A DNA stretch of 64,000 nt from Thermovirga lienii DSM 17291 (GTDB taxonomy: Bacteria; Synergistota; Synergistia; Synergistales; Thermovirgaceae): the NCBI GenBank assembly GCA_000233775.1, contig CP003096.1, forward strand, positions 124,001 through 188,000, in the 5' to 3' direction. The position numbers and the translations under genes were made by a program. The stretch's first letter is position 1. Each line of letters starts with the position of its first letter. Shown piece after piece: positions 16,408-24,723 of this stretch. The notes under the pieces were generated by a model. It had not been told where the DNA came from, did not search any database, and was given only the letters and a program-made list of their open reading frames with translations.

Positions 16408-16898
16408 CACTCTTCACCGCCCTGTCTTTTTGGGGCCTCTATGGATTGCTCTATTTTGGCTCGCTCTTCCTCGGACACCAGGGGAGTTCGGACGCTGTAG
16501 CGTTCGTCCATCAATACCACCTGTTCCCCTAATCGCAGGGAGGGGTTTATGATTATGGGGGCCAGAAGGTTGGCTGTGCCCATCCATGGCTTGTCCCTGG
16601 GCAAGTTCAAGACCACCATGAGGACCCCTTCGTCCAGGCTGGAGAGCCTAAGCCTCTTTAGATTTTCCTCTGGGATGTGGGGGGAGTAGGCAGGGTCCAC
16701 AACTTCGGGGCTCGTAACGGGAAGGCATATATGACCGCAGTCCAGGCAGATCATCCACTTTATAACATCCTCATCCTCCCCGGCAAAAAACCACCTCTTG
16801 GCTCCTCCGAAGCCGGGAAGGCCGTTGGGGAAGGTTATGATGGCCTTTTCATCCACCTCCACCTCGCCCATTATGATCGTCTGGACCTTTATTCCCAT
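16407..16898 (-). CDS. fliW: Flagellar assembly factor FliW
   Basis: FliW (163 residues) binds cytoplasmic flagellin or CsrA in a partner switch that ties flagellin synthesis to export. Family features are the opening strand QTIIMGEVEVDEKAIITFPNGLPGF and the late DANLLAPIIIN-like segment (GTANLLAPIIINPSLRLGEQVVL). The start at 16898 follows AAAGGAGA by seven bases; the frame is open seven codons further. It overlaps csrA by one base, and flagellin follows csrA, giving the gene order fliW-csrA-hag seen in many Gram-positive and related bacteria. Confidence 0.95.
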   Translation of the reverse strand: MGIKVQTIIMGEVEVDEKAIITFPNGLPGFGGAKRWFFAGEDEDVIKWMICLDCGHICLPVTSPEVVDPAYSPHIPEENLKRLRLSSLDEGVLMVVLNLPRDKPWMGTANLLAPIIINPSLRLGEQVVLMDERYSVRTPLVSEEERAKIEQSIEAPKRQGGEE

Positions 16899-17010
16899 GG
16901 GTTTTGTCTCCTTTCTCACGAAAAAATGAGATACTCCTCCTATTCTAGCATTATTTTGCTAAAATATTTACTGCTACTGGCTACAATCTGCCTTCTTGGG
17001 GGAGTTGTTT

Positions 17011-18174
17011 TTGAGAAAAATTTCAACGATATTCCTTATGGTGATTATGTTCTCCTTAGGGCTAGGGCTTCCCTCCTCGGCAAAGCCTTCCGTGGAGGAG
17101 CTATTGGATGACCGCACCGCCTTCCGATGGGGAAAGGGTTTTTTGGCGTGGGTGGTCCACTACCCGGATTACATAGTGGAACCCTGGGTCATGGAGGTGA
17201 CAGGGGGAAACGGCGATCCCACGGGCAAAGTGGCCGAGGATTTCAAGAAGGCCCTTAGAATGGATACCTCCACTCCGGTCCTTTTGAGTGTTTACGTGTA
17301 CGGAGGAAGGGAGGTTAGCCTTGCCCCCCTTTCAAAGGCCTTTTTTTTGAGAAAGGATGACGGAACGGAGATCTCCCCCTCGTACTATGAGAAAACTCTA
17401 GATGAACCTATATCGGATTTTGCTCAGGGGCTGGTCTTCTTTCCTAAGGTGGAGGGCCCCTTCAAGCTAGTATTGAAGAAGGGCCATACTTCCGAGTTGG
17501 TCTTTGAGTTTCCTGACGACATGAGGGCCAGATTGAAGAAGAATTTACAGGAGGAAGCCAGCAGGATCGCCAAGGCTCAAAGTATGACGAAGGAGCAAAG
17601 GAAAGAAACGTCCAATGACTCTTCCCAGCTTGAGGCCTTCAAGGAGGCGGCCGAAAAGTTGCAGAAGGAAAAGGAAAAGCTCCAAAAGACGATCCAGGAG
17701 CTTTTGCAGGAGAGGGAGATCCTCAAAAATAGGATTGAGGACCTCTCCTTGGCTCTGGAAAAGGAAAGAAAACTACAACAAGCGCAACAAATCCCAAAAA
17801 CCACCAAAAAGGAAGCCCAAAAAGCTGAGACTTCCTTGGAGCCCAAGGAAGAAAAAGTGGTTGGGTACGAGAGGGAGGTGCTCCTGGATAAGTTCCTGGA
17901 GGCCTGGAAGGCAGGGGATTGGGATGCCATCTTTTCATTGCTTTCTCCGACCATGAGGGCCCAGTTGGGCAACCCAGCGGGGTTGAAGAAGCTCTTTGAA
18001 GAAAAGCACCTGCCCGAGCAGCTACCCGACAGGTATGAGGTAAAAAGGCAGGATGATCCCAACAAGGTCGCCGTAACTTTTGCCCCCAAGATACTCTTCG
18101 TGAGGACCCTCAGATCCCTGAGGCTAGAGATGGAGAAGGTGGACACAGGGTGGCTCATAGGGTCTTTGAAGTGA
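17011..18174 (+). CDS. Exported coiled-coil protein with NTF2-like tail
   Basis: This 387-residue product is not a recognised family. A signal peptide covers about residues 1-24 (LMVIMFSLGLGLPSSAKP). Next come a beta-rich domain to about residue 190, a long coiled coil rich in Glu/Lys/Gln (about 195-255), a Lys/Glu linker and a C-terminal domain of some 95 residues beginning FLEAWKAGDWDAIFSLL, which resembles an NTF2-like fold. The TTG at 17011 follows GGGGGAG by six bases. The gene is divergent from fliW, with about 110 bp between them, and precedes yaaR-flgG. A periplasmic or envelope role near the flagellum is possible, but only by context. Confidence 0.75.
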   Translation: MRKISTIFLMVIMFSLGLGLPSSAKPSVEELLDDRTAFRWGKGFLAWVVHYPDYIVEPWVMEVTGGNGDPTGKVAEDFKKALRMDTSTPVLLSVYVYGGREVSLAPLSKAFFLRKDDGTEISPSYYEKTLDEPISDFAQGLVFFPKVEGPFKLVLKKGHTSELVFEFPDDMRARLKKNLQEEASRIAKAQSMTKEQRKETSNDSSQLEAFKEAAEKLQKEKEKLQKTIQELLQEREILKNRIEDLSLALEKERKLQQAQQIPKTTKKEAQKAETSLEPKEEKVVGYEREVLLDKFLEAWKAGDWDAIFSLLSPTMRAQLGNPAGLKKLFEEKHLPEQLPDRYEVKRQDDPNKVAVTFAPKILFVRTLRSLRLEMEKVDTGWLIGSLK

Positions 18175-18189
18175 CGTTCCTTTTAGGGT

Positions 18190-18216
18190 TAAACATTGCC
18201 ATGTCGCTGCCGAAAC
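18190..18216 (+). promoter_or_regulatory. Sigma-28 type promoter of yaaR-flgG-cheW
   Basis: TAAA at 18190-18193 and GCCGAAAC at 18209-18216 with the canonical 15-bp spacer. The octamer equals that upstream of flagellin. It lies 54 bp before the yaaR start. Confidence 0.75.
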
Positions 18217-18270
18217 AATATATGTACATGTACATGAACGCAGAAGCCGCCAGGAGAGGAAGGACGAAGC

Positions 18271-18708
18271 ATGAGCGGTAATTTGTCGCCGGAGGTAGGA
18301 CTGGCCCAAAGGTTTTCTGCCGAGGGCATATCAGCGCCGTTGGGCAAATCATCCAAGGGCAAGGGAAAGGCTGTTGAGCGGCCCTTTGGCGAGGATCTTA
18401 TAAAGGCCCAGTCGGATCAGCTTTTCAAGAGGCTTGACGAGGTGGCGGACAAGCTCTTTCGTTTTCCATCCCAAAGGGTGCTGGAGGAGTACAAGGGTGT
18501 AGTGAGGGAACTTTTACAGCAGGTTCAGGGGATGCTCCAGGTAAGGCAGGAGTTTTCCATGACCTCCGGGGCGGCCTTCAGGCTTATAACCAGGGTACAT
18601 GAAGGGCTTTCCCAAATGGAGAAGGTCCTATCTAGGGAGGCTAAAAGGGTCAAGCTCATGAAGTTGGCCAACGACATCAAAGGGTGCTTGGTGTCTCTTC
18701 TTGCTTGA
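18271..18708 (+). CDS. yaaR: YaaR family (DUF327) protein
   Basis: This 145-residue helical protein matches the YaaR/DUF327 family in length and pattern. It has a disordered N-terminus, then QLFKRLDEVADKLFRFPS, a central LEEYKGVVRELLQQV helix and the closing DIKGCLVSLL that resembles the IKGLLINL end of Bacillus YaaR. The function of the family is not established. Its position behind a sigma-28 promoter and before flgG suggests a link to late flagellar assembly here. The start follows GAGAGGAAGG. Confidence 0.75.
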   Translation: MSGNLSPEVGLAQRFSAEGISAPLGKSSKGKGKAVERPFGEDLIKAQSDQLFKRLDEVADKLFRFPSQRVLEEYKGVVRELLQQVQGMLQVRQEFSMTSGAAFRLITRVHEGLSQMEKVLSREAKRVKLMKLANDIKGCLVSLLA

Positions 18709-18744
18709 TGTGAGTGTCATAAACGTTGAAAGGGGAAGTGGGGT

Positions 18745-19536
18745 ATGATAAGAGCACTTTGGTCATCTGCCACGGGGATGAAGGCTCAGCAGACCAACCT
18801 TGACGTGGTGGCCAATAACTTGGCCAACGTCAATACTACGGGCTTCAAGAAGCAGAGAGCGGATTTTGAGGACCTTATGTACCAGGTGGACCGAGAGCCG
18901 GGAGCTCCTGTGGACCCAGGCTCCACTGTGCCTACGGGGGTTCAGATAGGGTTGGGCAGCAGGGTAGTGGGAACTCCAAGGCTGATGAGCCAAGGCGCGG
19001 TCAAGATTACTGACAATCCTTTGGATTTGATGATATCCGGCGATGGCTTTTTCCAGGTTACCCTACCGGATGGCTCTGTGGCCTACACAAGGAATGGTGC
19101 CTTCAAGGTGGATGGTGAAGGGCAGATAGTCACCACCGACGGCTATCTGTTGGAGCCTGCTATAACCATACCCGAGGATGCGGAGGAGATAATGATAAGC
19201 GAAAACGGTGTGGTTTCCGTTAAGGTTCAGGGAGACCCTCAAGGGCAGGAGATAGGTCAAATTGAACTTGCCCGGTTCATAAACCCTGCAGGTCTTTTGG
19301 CTAAAGGGAACAGCCTGTTCGTTGAGACCGATGCAAGTGGGCCGCCCATAGTGGGAAACCCAGGCGAGGAGGGACTTGGCTCTTTAGTCCAAGGTGCTCT
19401 GGAGATGAGCAACGTCCAAGTGGTGGATGAGATGGTGAACATGATAGAGGCCCAAAGGGCCTACGAAGCGAGCTCCAAAGCAGTTCAGACAGCCGATGAC
19501 CTTCTGGCCATAGCCAATTCGATGAAGAAAGGATAA
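18745..19536 (+). CDS. flgG: Flagellar basal-body rod protein FlgG
   Basis: FlgG (263 residues) forms the distal rod of the flagellum. It is complete, with the rod/hook N-terminal motif ALWSSATGMKAQQTNLDVVANNLANVNTTGFK split over residues 4-35, the DNPLDLMISGDGFFQV segment, and the C-terminal EMVNMIEAQRAYEASSKAVQTAD helix. A closely related FlgF is excluded because the length and the GDGFFQVTLPDG segment fit FlgG better. No other rod gene is in the window. It lies 36 bp after yaaR and 19 bp before a cheW gene, so they probably share one transcript. Confidence 0.95.
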   Translation: MIRALWSSATGMKAQQTNLDVVANNLANVNTTGFKKQRADFEDLMYQVDREPGAPVDPGSTVPTGVQIGLGSRVVGTPRLMSQGAVKITDNPLDLMISGDGFFQVTLPDGSVAYTRNGAFKVDGEGQIVTTDGYLLEPAITIPEDAEEIMISENGVVSVKVQGDPQGQEIGQIELARFINPAGLLAKGNSLFVETDASGPPIVGNPGEEGLGSLVQGALEMSNVQVVDEMVNMIEAQRAYEASSKAVQTADDLLAIANSMKKG

Positions 19537-19555
19537 CCTTTAGGAGGTGCTTTTT

Positions 19556-20083
19556 ATGACTAGTTTGAATTCCAAAAGCAACGAGGCACAGAGGCCCTCT
19601 GGGGACGGATCTAAGAGTTACAAGATAATAATCTTCGAGCTGGGAGATCAGACCTTTGCGGTGGATGTAACCCTTGTGAGGGAGATATTGAAATTTCAGG
19701 AGACCCGGCCTGTACCTCACACCCCACCTTCATTCCTGGGAGTATGCACCATAAGGGGAGAGGTCATACCCGTAATAGACCTAGGAACCTTTTTGAAGAT
19801 AAGATCCGAAGTGCCCTTGAAGGAAAAGAAACTCATAATTTTAGACTTGGAGGGACAGCTTAAGGTGGCCCTTGCTGTGGATTCGGTCAGGAGGATATAC
19901 GAGATAACGGAAGATCAGCTGGATTTCTCCCTCAAGGAGACCTTCCTAGGGGAGCATTTGGCTTGTATAGTGAAACAAGAGGGGGAGAACGTCCTCTTGC
20001 CCGATTTTGAAAAGATAATAAAGGCCTTCAAGCTGGAGAACCTAGAGCTCAGCCAGAAGGCCTTCGACGAGGCTGCGCTGTAG
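19556..20083 (+). CDS. cheW: CheW-type chemotaxis adaptor
   Basis: This second CheW-like adaptor has 175 residues, including a polar N-terminal extension of about 22 residues. The CheW core follows: IIIFELGDQTFAVDVTLVREIL, then VPHTPPSFLGVCTIRGEVIPVIDL. The receiver domain that would make it a CheV is absent. The start at 19556 has AGGAGG nine bases upstream; a GTG at 19547 overlaps that site. Last gene of the yaaR-flgG transcript, it converges on ilvB with only 2 bp between the stops and no terminator visible. Confidence 0.92.
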   Translation: MTSLNSKSNEAQRPSGDGSKSYKIIIFELGDQTFAVDVTLVREILKFQETRPVPHTPPSFLGVCTIRGEVIPVIDLGTFLKIRSEVPLKEKKLIILDLEGQLKVALAVDSVRRIYEITEDQLDFSLKETFLGEHLACIVKQEGENVLLPDFEKIIKAFKLENLELSQKAFDEAAL

Positions 20084-20085
20084 CC

Positions 20086-21768
20086 TCATTTGTTTTCTGG
20101 ATATAAAAAATTCCCTATTTTCCCTCCCGGGGGCACCATGGGGAAGACCTTTTCTTGGGTGGGAACCATGCACTCCACCAGCGTGGGGCCGTGGTGTTCC
20201 AAGGCTTCCTTCAAGGTGCTCTCTAGGTCGTTGTTTTCCTTCACCACCCAGGACTTGAAGCCCATGGTTTTGGCCACCTCGGCTATGGAGCAAGCCTGTG
20301 GGACGCATGTACTGGCGTAGCGTTCGTTCCAGAAGAGTTCCTGCCATTGGCGGACCATCCCGAGGCTGCAGTTGTTCAAGACCACTATGTGCACCGGCAG
20401 GTTGTACCTGGCACAGGTCTCAAGCTCCTGCATGTTCATGAAGAAACTTCCGTCTCCAGAAAGGCATGTCACGGGCTTTCCCTCGTGGGCGAAGGCCACG
20501 CCTATGGCCGCAGGGATGCCGAAGCCCATGGTGCCCAGCCCTCCCGAGGTTATAAAGGTTCTGGGCATGAGGGCTTTCCAGTGCAGTGCCGCCCACATTT
20601 GATGCTGTCCCACCTCGGTCACCAGGTGCTCCTCCTGTCCCATCAGCCTCCTCAGGACGCGTATGGCCTCCCGGGGGTCAACCCCCTGGTTGCTGGTAGG
20701 TTCGGGGGGGAACTTTCTTTTTGCATCTTCTATTTGAGAGAGCCACTTTTTCCTTGCCTCAGATTTTTTGTCTCCCATAGATTCAAAGAGGGTCTTTAAC
20801 GCCAGTTCGGCATGGCACCGTATGGGAAGGTGGGCCTTTATGTTCTTTCCCAGTTCCGCCGCATCTATGTCTATATGTATAACCTTTGCCTTTGGCGCAA
20901 AGGCCCTTCTGTCTCCCGTGGTTCTGTCGCTGAAGCGGGTTCCGATAGCCAAGATCAAATCCGACTCCGTAAGGGCCATATTTGCCTGAGGTGTTCCGTG
21001 CATCCCAGCCATTCCCAAAGCCAGTGGATCCGTCTCGGGGAAGGAGCCCTTTCCCATCAGGGTGGTAGCCACGGGACAGTCGGCTTTTTTCGCCAGCTCA
21101 ATGAGCCATTTGGAGGCAGAAGAGTTGTTGCACCCGCCTCCGGCCAGTATTACGGGCCGCTCTGACTTTTCCAGCATGGCAACTGCGTCCTTTAACCCCT
21201 CTGTTTCCTCCGGCATCGTGGGGTCGTAGCCTGGAAATGTCACCCCTTCGGGGTATTCAAAGGTGCCTATTGCCCTTTGCACGTCCACTGGTACGTCCAC
21301 AAGGACAGGTCCCGGGCGCCTGGTGGAAGCTATGATGAATGCCGCTTTTAGGGCAGAGGGAAGCTCCTTGATGGACCTAACCAGGAAGCTGTGTTTTACA
21401 AGGGGCAGGGAGCATCCATATATGTCTGCCTCCTGGAATGCGTCGGTCCCTATGGCCCCGGTCGCTACCTGTCCGGTTATGACCACCAGGGGGACCGAAT
21501 CCATGTGAGCGTTGGCCAGGCCCGTCATTATATTGGTAGCACCGGGTCCTGATGTGGCAACGCATACCCCCACCTTGCCGCTGGTTCGGGCGTATCCATC
21601 TGCTGCATGGCATGCGGCCTGTTCGTGGCGGGTGAGCACCACCTTGAACGGAGCATCGTAGAGGGCGTCGAAAAGGGGAATTACGGCTCCGCCGGGGATG
21701 CCAAAAACGTATTCCACACCTTCTTTCTCTAGGGCTTTTGCGATCATCTGGGCTCCGGTCATTTTCAT
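20086..21768 (-). CDS. ilvB: Acetolactate synthase large subunit
   Basis: IlvB (560 residues) is the thiamine-diphosphate and FAD enzyme that joins two pyruvates, or pyruvate and 2-oxobutyrate, at the entry to Val, Leu and Ile synthesis. Visible features are the catalytic Glu in LTRHEQAACHAADGYAR, the GPGATN loop, the RRPGPVLVDVPVDVQ segment and the diphosphate motif LSGDGSFFMNMQEL with the downstream Asn-Asn. It is the last gene of the operon, far from its small subunit ilvN at the front. It ends 2 bp from the converging cheW gene. Confidence 0.97.
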   Translation of the reverse strand: MKMTGAQMIAKALEKEGVEYVFGIPGGAVIPLFDALYDAPFKVVLTRHEQAACHAADGYARTSGKVGVCVATSGPGATNIMTGLANAHMDSVPLVVITGQVATGAIGTDAFQEADIYGCSLPLVKHSFLVRSIKELPSALKAAFIIASTRRPGPVLVDVPVDVQRAIGTFEYPEGVTFPGYDPTMPEETEGLKDAVAMLEKSERPVILAGGGCNNSSASKWLIELAKKADCPVATTLMGKGSFPETDPLALGMAGMHGTPQANMALTESDLILAIGTRFSDRTTGDRRAFAPKAKVIHIDIDAAELGKNIKAHLPIRCHAELALKTLFESMGDKKSEARKKWLSQIEDAKRKFPPEPTSNQGVDPREAIRVLRRLMGQEEHLVTEVGQHQMWAALHWKALMPRTFITSGGLGTMGFGIPAAIGVAFAHEGKPVTCLSGDGSFFMNMQELETCARYNLPVHIVVLNNCSLGMVRQWQELFWNERYASTCVPQACSIAEVAKTMGFKSWVVKENNDLESTLKEALEHHGPTLVECMVPTQEKVFPMVPPGGKIGNFLYPENK

Positions 21769-21783
21769 GGGTATCTCTCCTTC

Positions 21784-22920
21784 CTATGGATGGACCTTTT
21801 CAGCGATCCAGTCTCCCACACTTTCCGTGGAGGCTTTACCTCCGAACTCCCATGGGAGCTCATCCTTTGCTGCCTCCTCAAGGTAGCTTCGTACCCCTTC
21901 TTCTATTGCCTTTGCGGCCTCTTCTTCCTTCAAGTGGCCGAGCATCAAGGCCGCAGAGAGGATGGCCGCCACTGGGTTGGCCTTGCCGGTTCCTGCAATG
22001 TCCGGTGCCGAACCGTGTACAGGTTCGAACATGGAGAGGCCGTCTCCTATGTTCGCTCCAGCTGCCACTCCCAAACCTCCGGCTATGCCCGCCAGAAGGT
22101 CGCTTACAATATCGCCGAACATGTTGGGGGTGAGGATTACTCCCCATTTCGATGGATCCCTTACCAAGTGGTAGCATAGGGCGTCCACGTTGGCTACTTG
22201 AAGTTTCATTCCCTGTTTTTGGGCCTCGTCCTTTGCCACGTCCTCCCAGAATCCGTATATCCACGAGAGGGCGTTGGATTTGGATGCCAAGGTCACCGTA
22301 TCCTCACCCCTGGCTTGGGCGGCCTTGCATGCATAGGCGGTTATCCTGCGCACAGCACCTTCTGTTGCGATGCCCACCTGGGCTGCCGCATTGCTTTTTG
22401 GGGAAAACTCCAACCGCAAATCTCCGGACATCTCGTAGTTGGCCCTCTTGAGGTTGAAGCTTTGTTGTGAGGTGCTTTTTTCCCACCGTCCGCCAAGGCC
22501 TATGTAAAAATCTTCTGTGTTTTCCCTTACGACCACTATGTCCACATTGTCCGCCTTCACTGGGAGGAAAACCCTGGGAAAACTTTTGGCAGGCCGCAGG
22601 TTTACGTACTGGTCAAAATGAAAACGCAGTTTCAGCAGGATTCCCTGTTCCAGAATCCCTGGCCTCACCGATGGATCTCCTATGGCTCCCAGAAGCAATG
22701 CGTCGTGTTTCCCTATTTCCTTTAGGGCTTCGTCGGGCAGGACCTCCTGGGTCCTTAGGTAATGGTTTGCTCCGTAGGGCAGTTCGGTCCATTCGACGGT
22801 AAAGCCAAAAGCGGAAGCTGCCTTTTCCGTGACCTTCATGGCCTCATTTATTACTTCAGGTCCTATTCCGTCGCCTTTTATACAGGCTATTCTGTAGTGC
22901 CTTGCTTTGCTTTCGGTCAT
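21784..22920 (-). CDS. leuB: 3-Isopropylmalate dehydrogenase
   Basis: LeuB (378 residues) oxidises and decarboxylates 3-isopropylmalate in leucine synthesis. Signatures are CIKGDGIGPEVINEA, the substrate-binding arginines around LRPAKSFP, VVRENTEDFYIG, the metal-binding aspartates in TPNMFGDIVSDLLAG, and the cofactor loop MFEPVHGSAPDIAGTGKANP. The loop fits NAD. Related isocitrate and tartrate dehydrogenases are excluded chiefly by the leu gene context. The ATG overlaps the leuD stop in ATGA, so the two are coupled. Confidence 0.94.
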   Translation of the reverse strand: MTESKARHYRIACIKGDGIGPEVINEAMKVTEKAASAFGFTVEWTELPYGANHYLRTQEVLPDEALKEIGKHDALLLGAIGDPSVRPGILEQGILLKLRFHFDQYVNLRPAKSFPRVFLPVKADNVDIVVVRENTEDFYIGLGGRWEKSTSQQSFNLKRANYEMSGDLRLEFSPKSNAAAQVGIATEGAVRRITAYACKAAQARGEDTVTLASKSNALSWIYGFWEDVAKDEAQKQGMKLQVANVDALCYHLVRDPSKWGVILTPNMFGDIVSDLLAGIAGGLGVAAGANIGDGLSMFEPVHGSAPDIAGTGKANPVAAILSAALMLGHLKEEEAAKAIEEGVRSYLEEAAKDELPWEFGGKASTESVGDWIAEKVHP

Positions 22921-23432
22921 TTTGCGCCCTCCTCCTCTTTGAGCCTCTCTCTGACCCAGTTGACTAGGCCTCCCTTGTCCATGAGGTCCTGAAGAAACCC
23001 AGGAAGGGGAGGGACGTTCCAGCTTTGTCCGGTGGAAAGGTTCTTTATGACTCCCTCGGCGAGGTTTACTTCCACCTCGTCGCCCTGGTTTATGGCCTTT
23101 GCAGCTTCGGGGCACTCCAGGATGGGAAGCCCCACGTTTATGGCGTTCCTGAAGAATATCCTGGCGTACGATGAGGCTATCACACAGGAGCACCCGATGC
23201 CCAAAAGGGCCAATGGCGCATGTTCCCTGGATGAGCCGCATCCGAAATTTTCCCCTGCTACTATTATGTCCCCTTGGTGGAACTTCTCAGGAAATTGGGG
23301 GTCGTGCCCTTCCATGCAGTGTTTTCCAAGTTCTACTGGATCGTCGGTCACCAGGTACCTTGCAGGAATGATTACGTCCGTGTCCACATCGTTGCCAAAG
23401 ACCCATGCCTTTCCGCGAAGAGTCTTATTCAT
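22917..23432 (-). CDS. leuD: 3-Isopropylmalate dehydratase small subunit
   Basis: LeuD (171 residues) is the swivel subunit of isopropylmalate isomerase. It has the short, archaeal-like form with KAWVFGNDVDTDVIIPARYL at the N-terminus and the substrate-loop motif NFGCGSSREHAPLAL. It works with LeuC. The gene overlaps leuC by 8 bp at its start and leuB by 4 bp at its end. Confidence 0.96.
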   Translation of the reverse strand: MNKTLRGKAWVFGNDVDTDVIIPARYLVTDDPVELGKHCMEGHDPQFPEKFHQGDIIVAGENFGCGSSREHAPLALLGIGCSCVIASSYARIFFRNAINVGLPILECPEAAKAINQGDEVEVNLAEGVIKNLSTGQSWNVPPLPGFLQDLMDKGGLVNWVRERLKEEEGAK

Positions 23433-24723
23433 AAGAGCCCACCTCCAATGCCTTCAGTTCCTCTTGGGAGAGGACTTCCCGTGGGTCGGTGACCTTTCCT
23501 GTCACGGCCGAGGCTGCAGCAACCAGCGGGCCTGACAGGATCACTTCGCTCTTGGGGTGTCCCATGCGGCCTACGAAATTGCGGTTGCTGGTGGAAACGC
23601 ACCTTTCTCCTGCAGCCAAAATGCCCATGTGCCCCCCAAGGCACGGTCCGCATGTAGGGGTGCAGACTGCCGCCCCAGCCTCTATGAAGGTGCTTATGTA
23701 TCCTCTTTCCAGGCATGCCTGGAAGACCTCCTGGGATGCGGGTATGATTATGCACCGCGTGGAGGGGTGCACCTTCCTGCCCTTTAACACCAAAGCGGCC
23801 TGCTCCATATCCCTGAGCCTTCCGTTGGTGCAGGAACCTATGAACACCTGATCTACCTTTATACCTTCGCATTGCGATGCAGGCTTCACGTTGGAAGGAA
23901 GGTGGGGCAGGGCCACCAAAGGCTCAAGGCTTGATGTGTCTATCTCGATGGTCCTCTCGTAAGGTGCATCCTTGTCGGGATAGACTGGCTCGAAGGGCCT
24001 TGATGCCCGCTTTTCTGCGTACTTCAGCGTTTTTTCGTCAGGCACGAAAAGCCCCGTTTTTCCTCCAACCTCTATGGCCATGTTGGATATGGTGAACCGG
24101 TCGTCCATGGGAAGGCTTTCTACGGCCTCGCCGGAAAACTCCAGAGCCTTGTAGAGGGCCCCTTGGACGCCGAGGTTTCTCAAGACCTCCAGTATCAGGT
24201 CCTTGCCGGATATCCAGGCAGGGCGTTTGCCCTGAAAGAGCACCCTTATGGTCTTGGGGACCTTCAGCCACGTCTGGCCGAGGGCCCAAATGGCTGCTAG
24301 GTCGGTGCTTCCAACTCCGGTGGCGAAGGCTCCCATGGCGCCACCGGTGCAGGTGTGGCTGTCGGCGCCTATCACTATCTCTCCAGGCAGTATGAGCCCC
24401 TGTTCGGGCAGAAAGGTGTGTTCCACCCCGACTCGTCCTTGCTCCCAGTAGAGCATGCCCTGTTCCAATGCGAACTCCTTGGCTTCCTTTGCCTGCTCTG
24501 CTGCCGCTATGTCCTTGTTGGGGGTGAAGTGGTCCGGCAGTATGGCACATCTTTGGGGGTTGAATACTTGTTTGGCCCCCATTTTCCTGAAGGCCCTTAT
24601 GGCGGGAGCACCGGTTATGTCGTTGGCGAAGGCAAGGTCAACGTTGACCTTGCATATTTCGCCTTCCAAGGCCTTCTGGGTGGTCTTCTTTGCGATTATG
24701 GCGCTGGCTAAGGTCCTACTCAT
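23425..24723 (-). CDS. leuC: 3-Isopropylmalate dehydratase large subunit
   Basis: LeuC (432 residues) carries the [4Fe-4S] cluster of isopropylmalate isomerase. The three cluster cysteines are seen in FIGSCTNGR and CTPTCGPCLGGH, and GADSHTCTGGAMGAFATG is the usual active-site stretch. The length of about 430 and the separate short LeuD place it in the archaeal-type LeuC2/homoaconitase subgroup; leucine synthesis is favoured because it lies between leuA and leuD/leuB. It overlaps leuA by 8 bp. Confidence 0.95.
   Translation of the reverse strand: MSRTLASAIIAKKTTQKALEGEICKVNVDLAFANDITGAPAIRAFRKMGAKQVFNPQRCAILPDHFTPNKDIAAAEQAKEAKEFALEQGMLYWEQGRVGVEHTFLPEQGLILPGEIVIGADSHTCTGGAMGAFATGVGSTDLAAIWALGQTWLKVPKTIRVLFQGKRPAWISGKDLILEVLRNLGVQGALYKALEFSGEAVESLPMDDRFTISNMAIEVGGKTGLFVPDEKTLKYAEKRASRPFEPVYPDKDAPYERTIEIDTSSLEPLVALPHLPSNVKPASQCEGIKVDQVFIGSCTNGRLRDMEQAALVLKGRKVHPSTRCIIIPASQEVFQACLERGYISTFIEAGAAVCTPTCGPCLGGHMGILAAGERCVSTSNRNFVGRMGHPKSEVILSGPLVAAASAVTGKVTDPREVLSQEELKALEVGSYE

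Noticed and set aside
22921-23241. Upstream extension of leuB by over 100 codons
   Set aside because: The extension lies inside leuD in another frame; the coupled ATG at 22920 gives the family-length protein.
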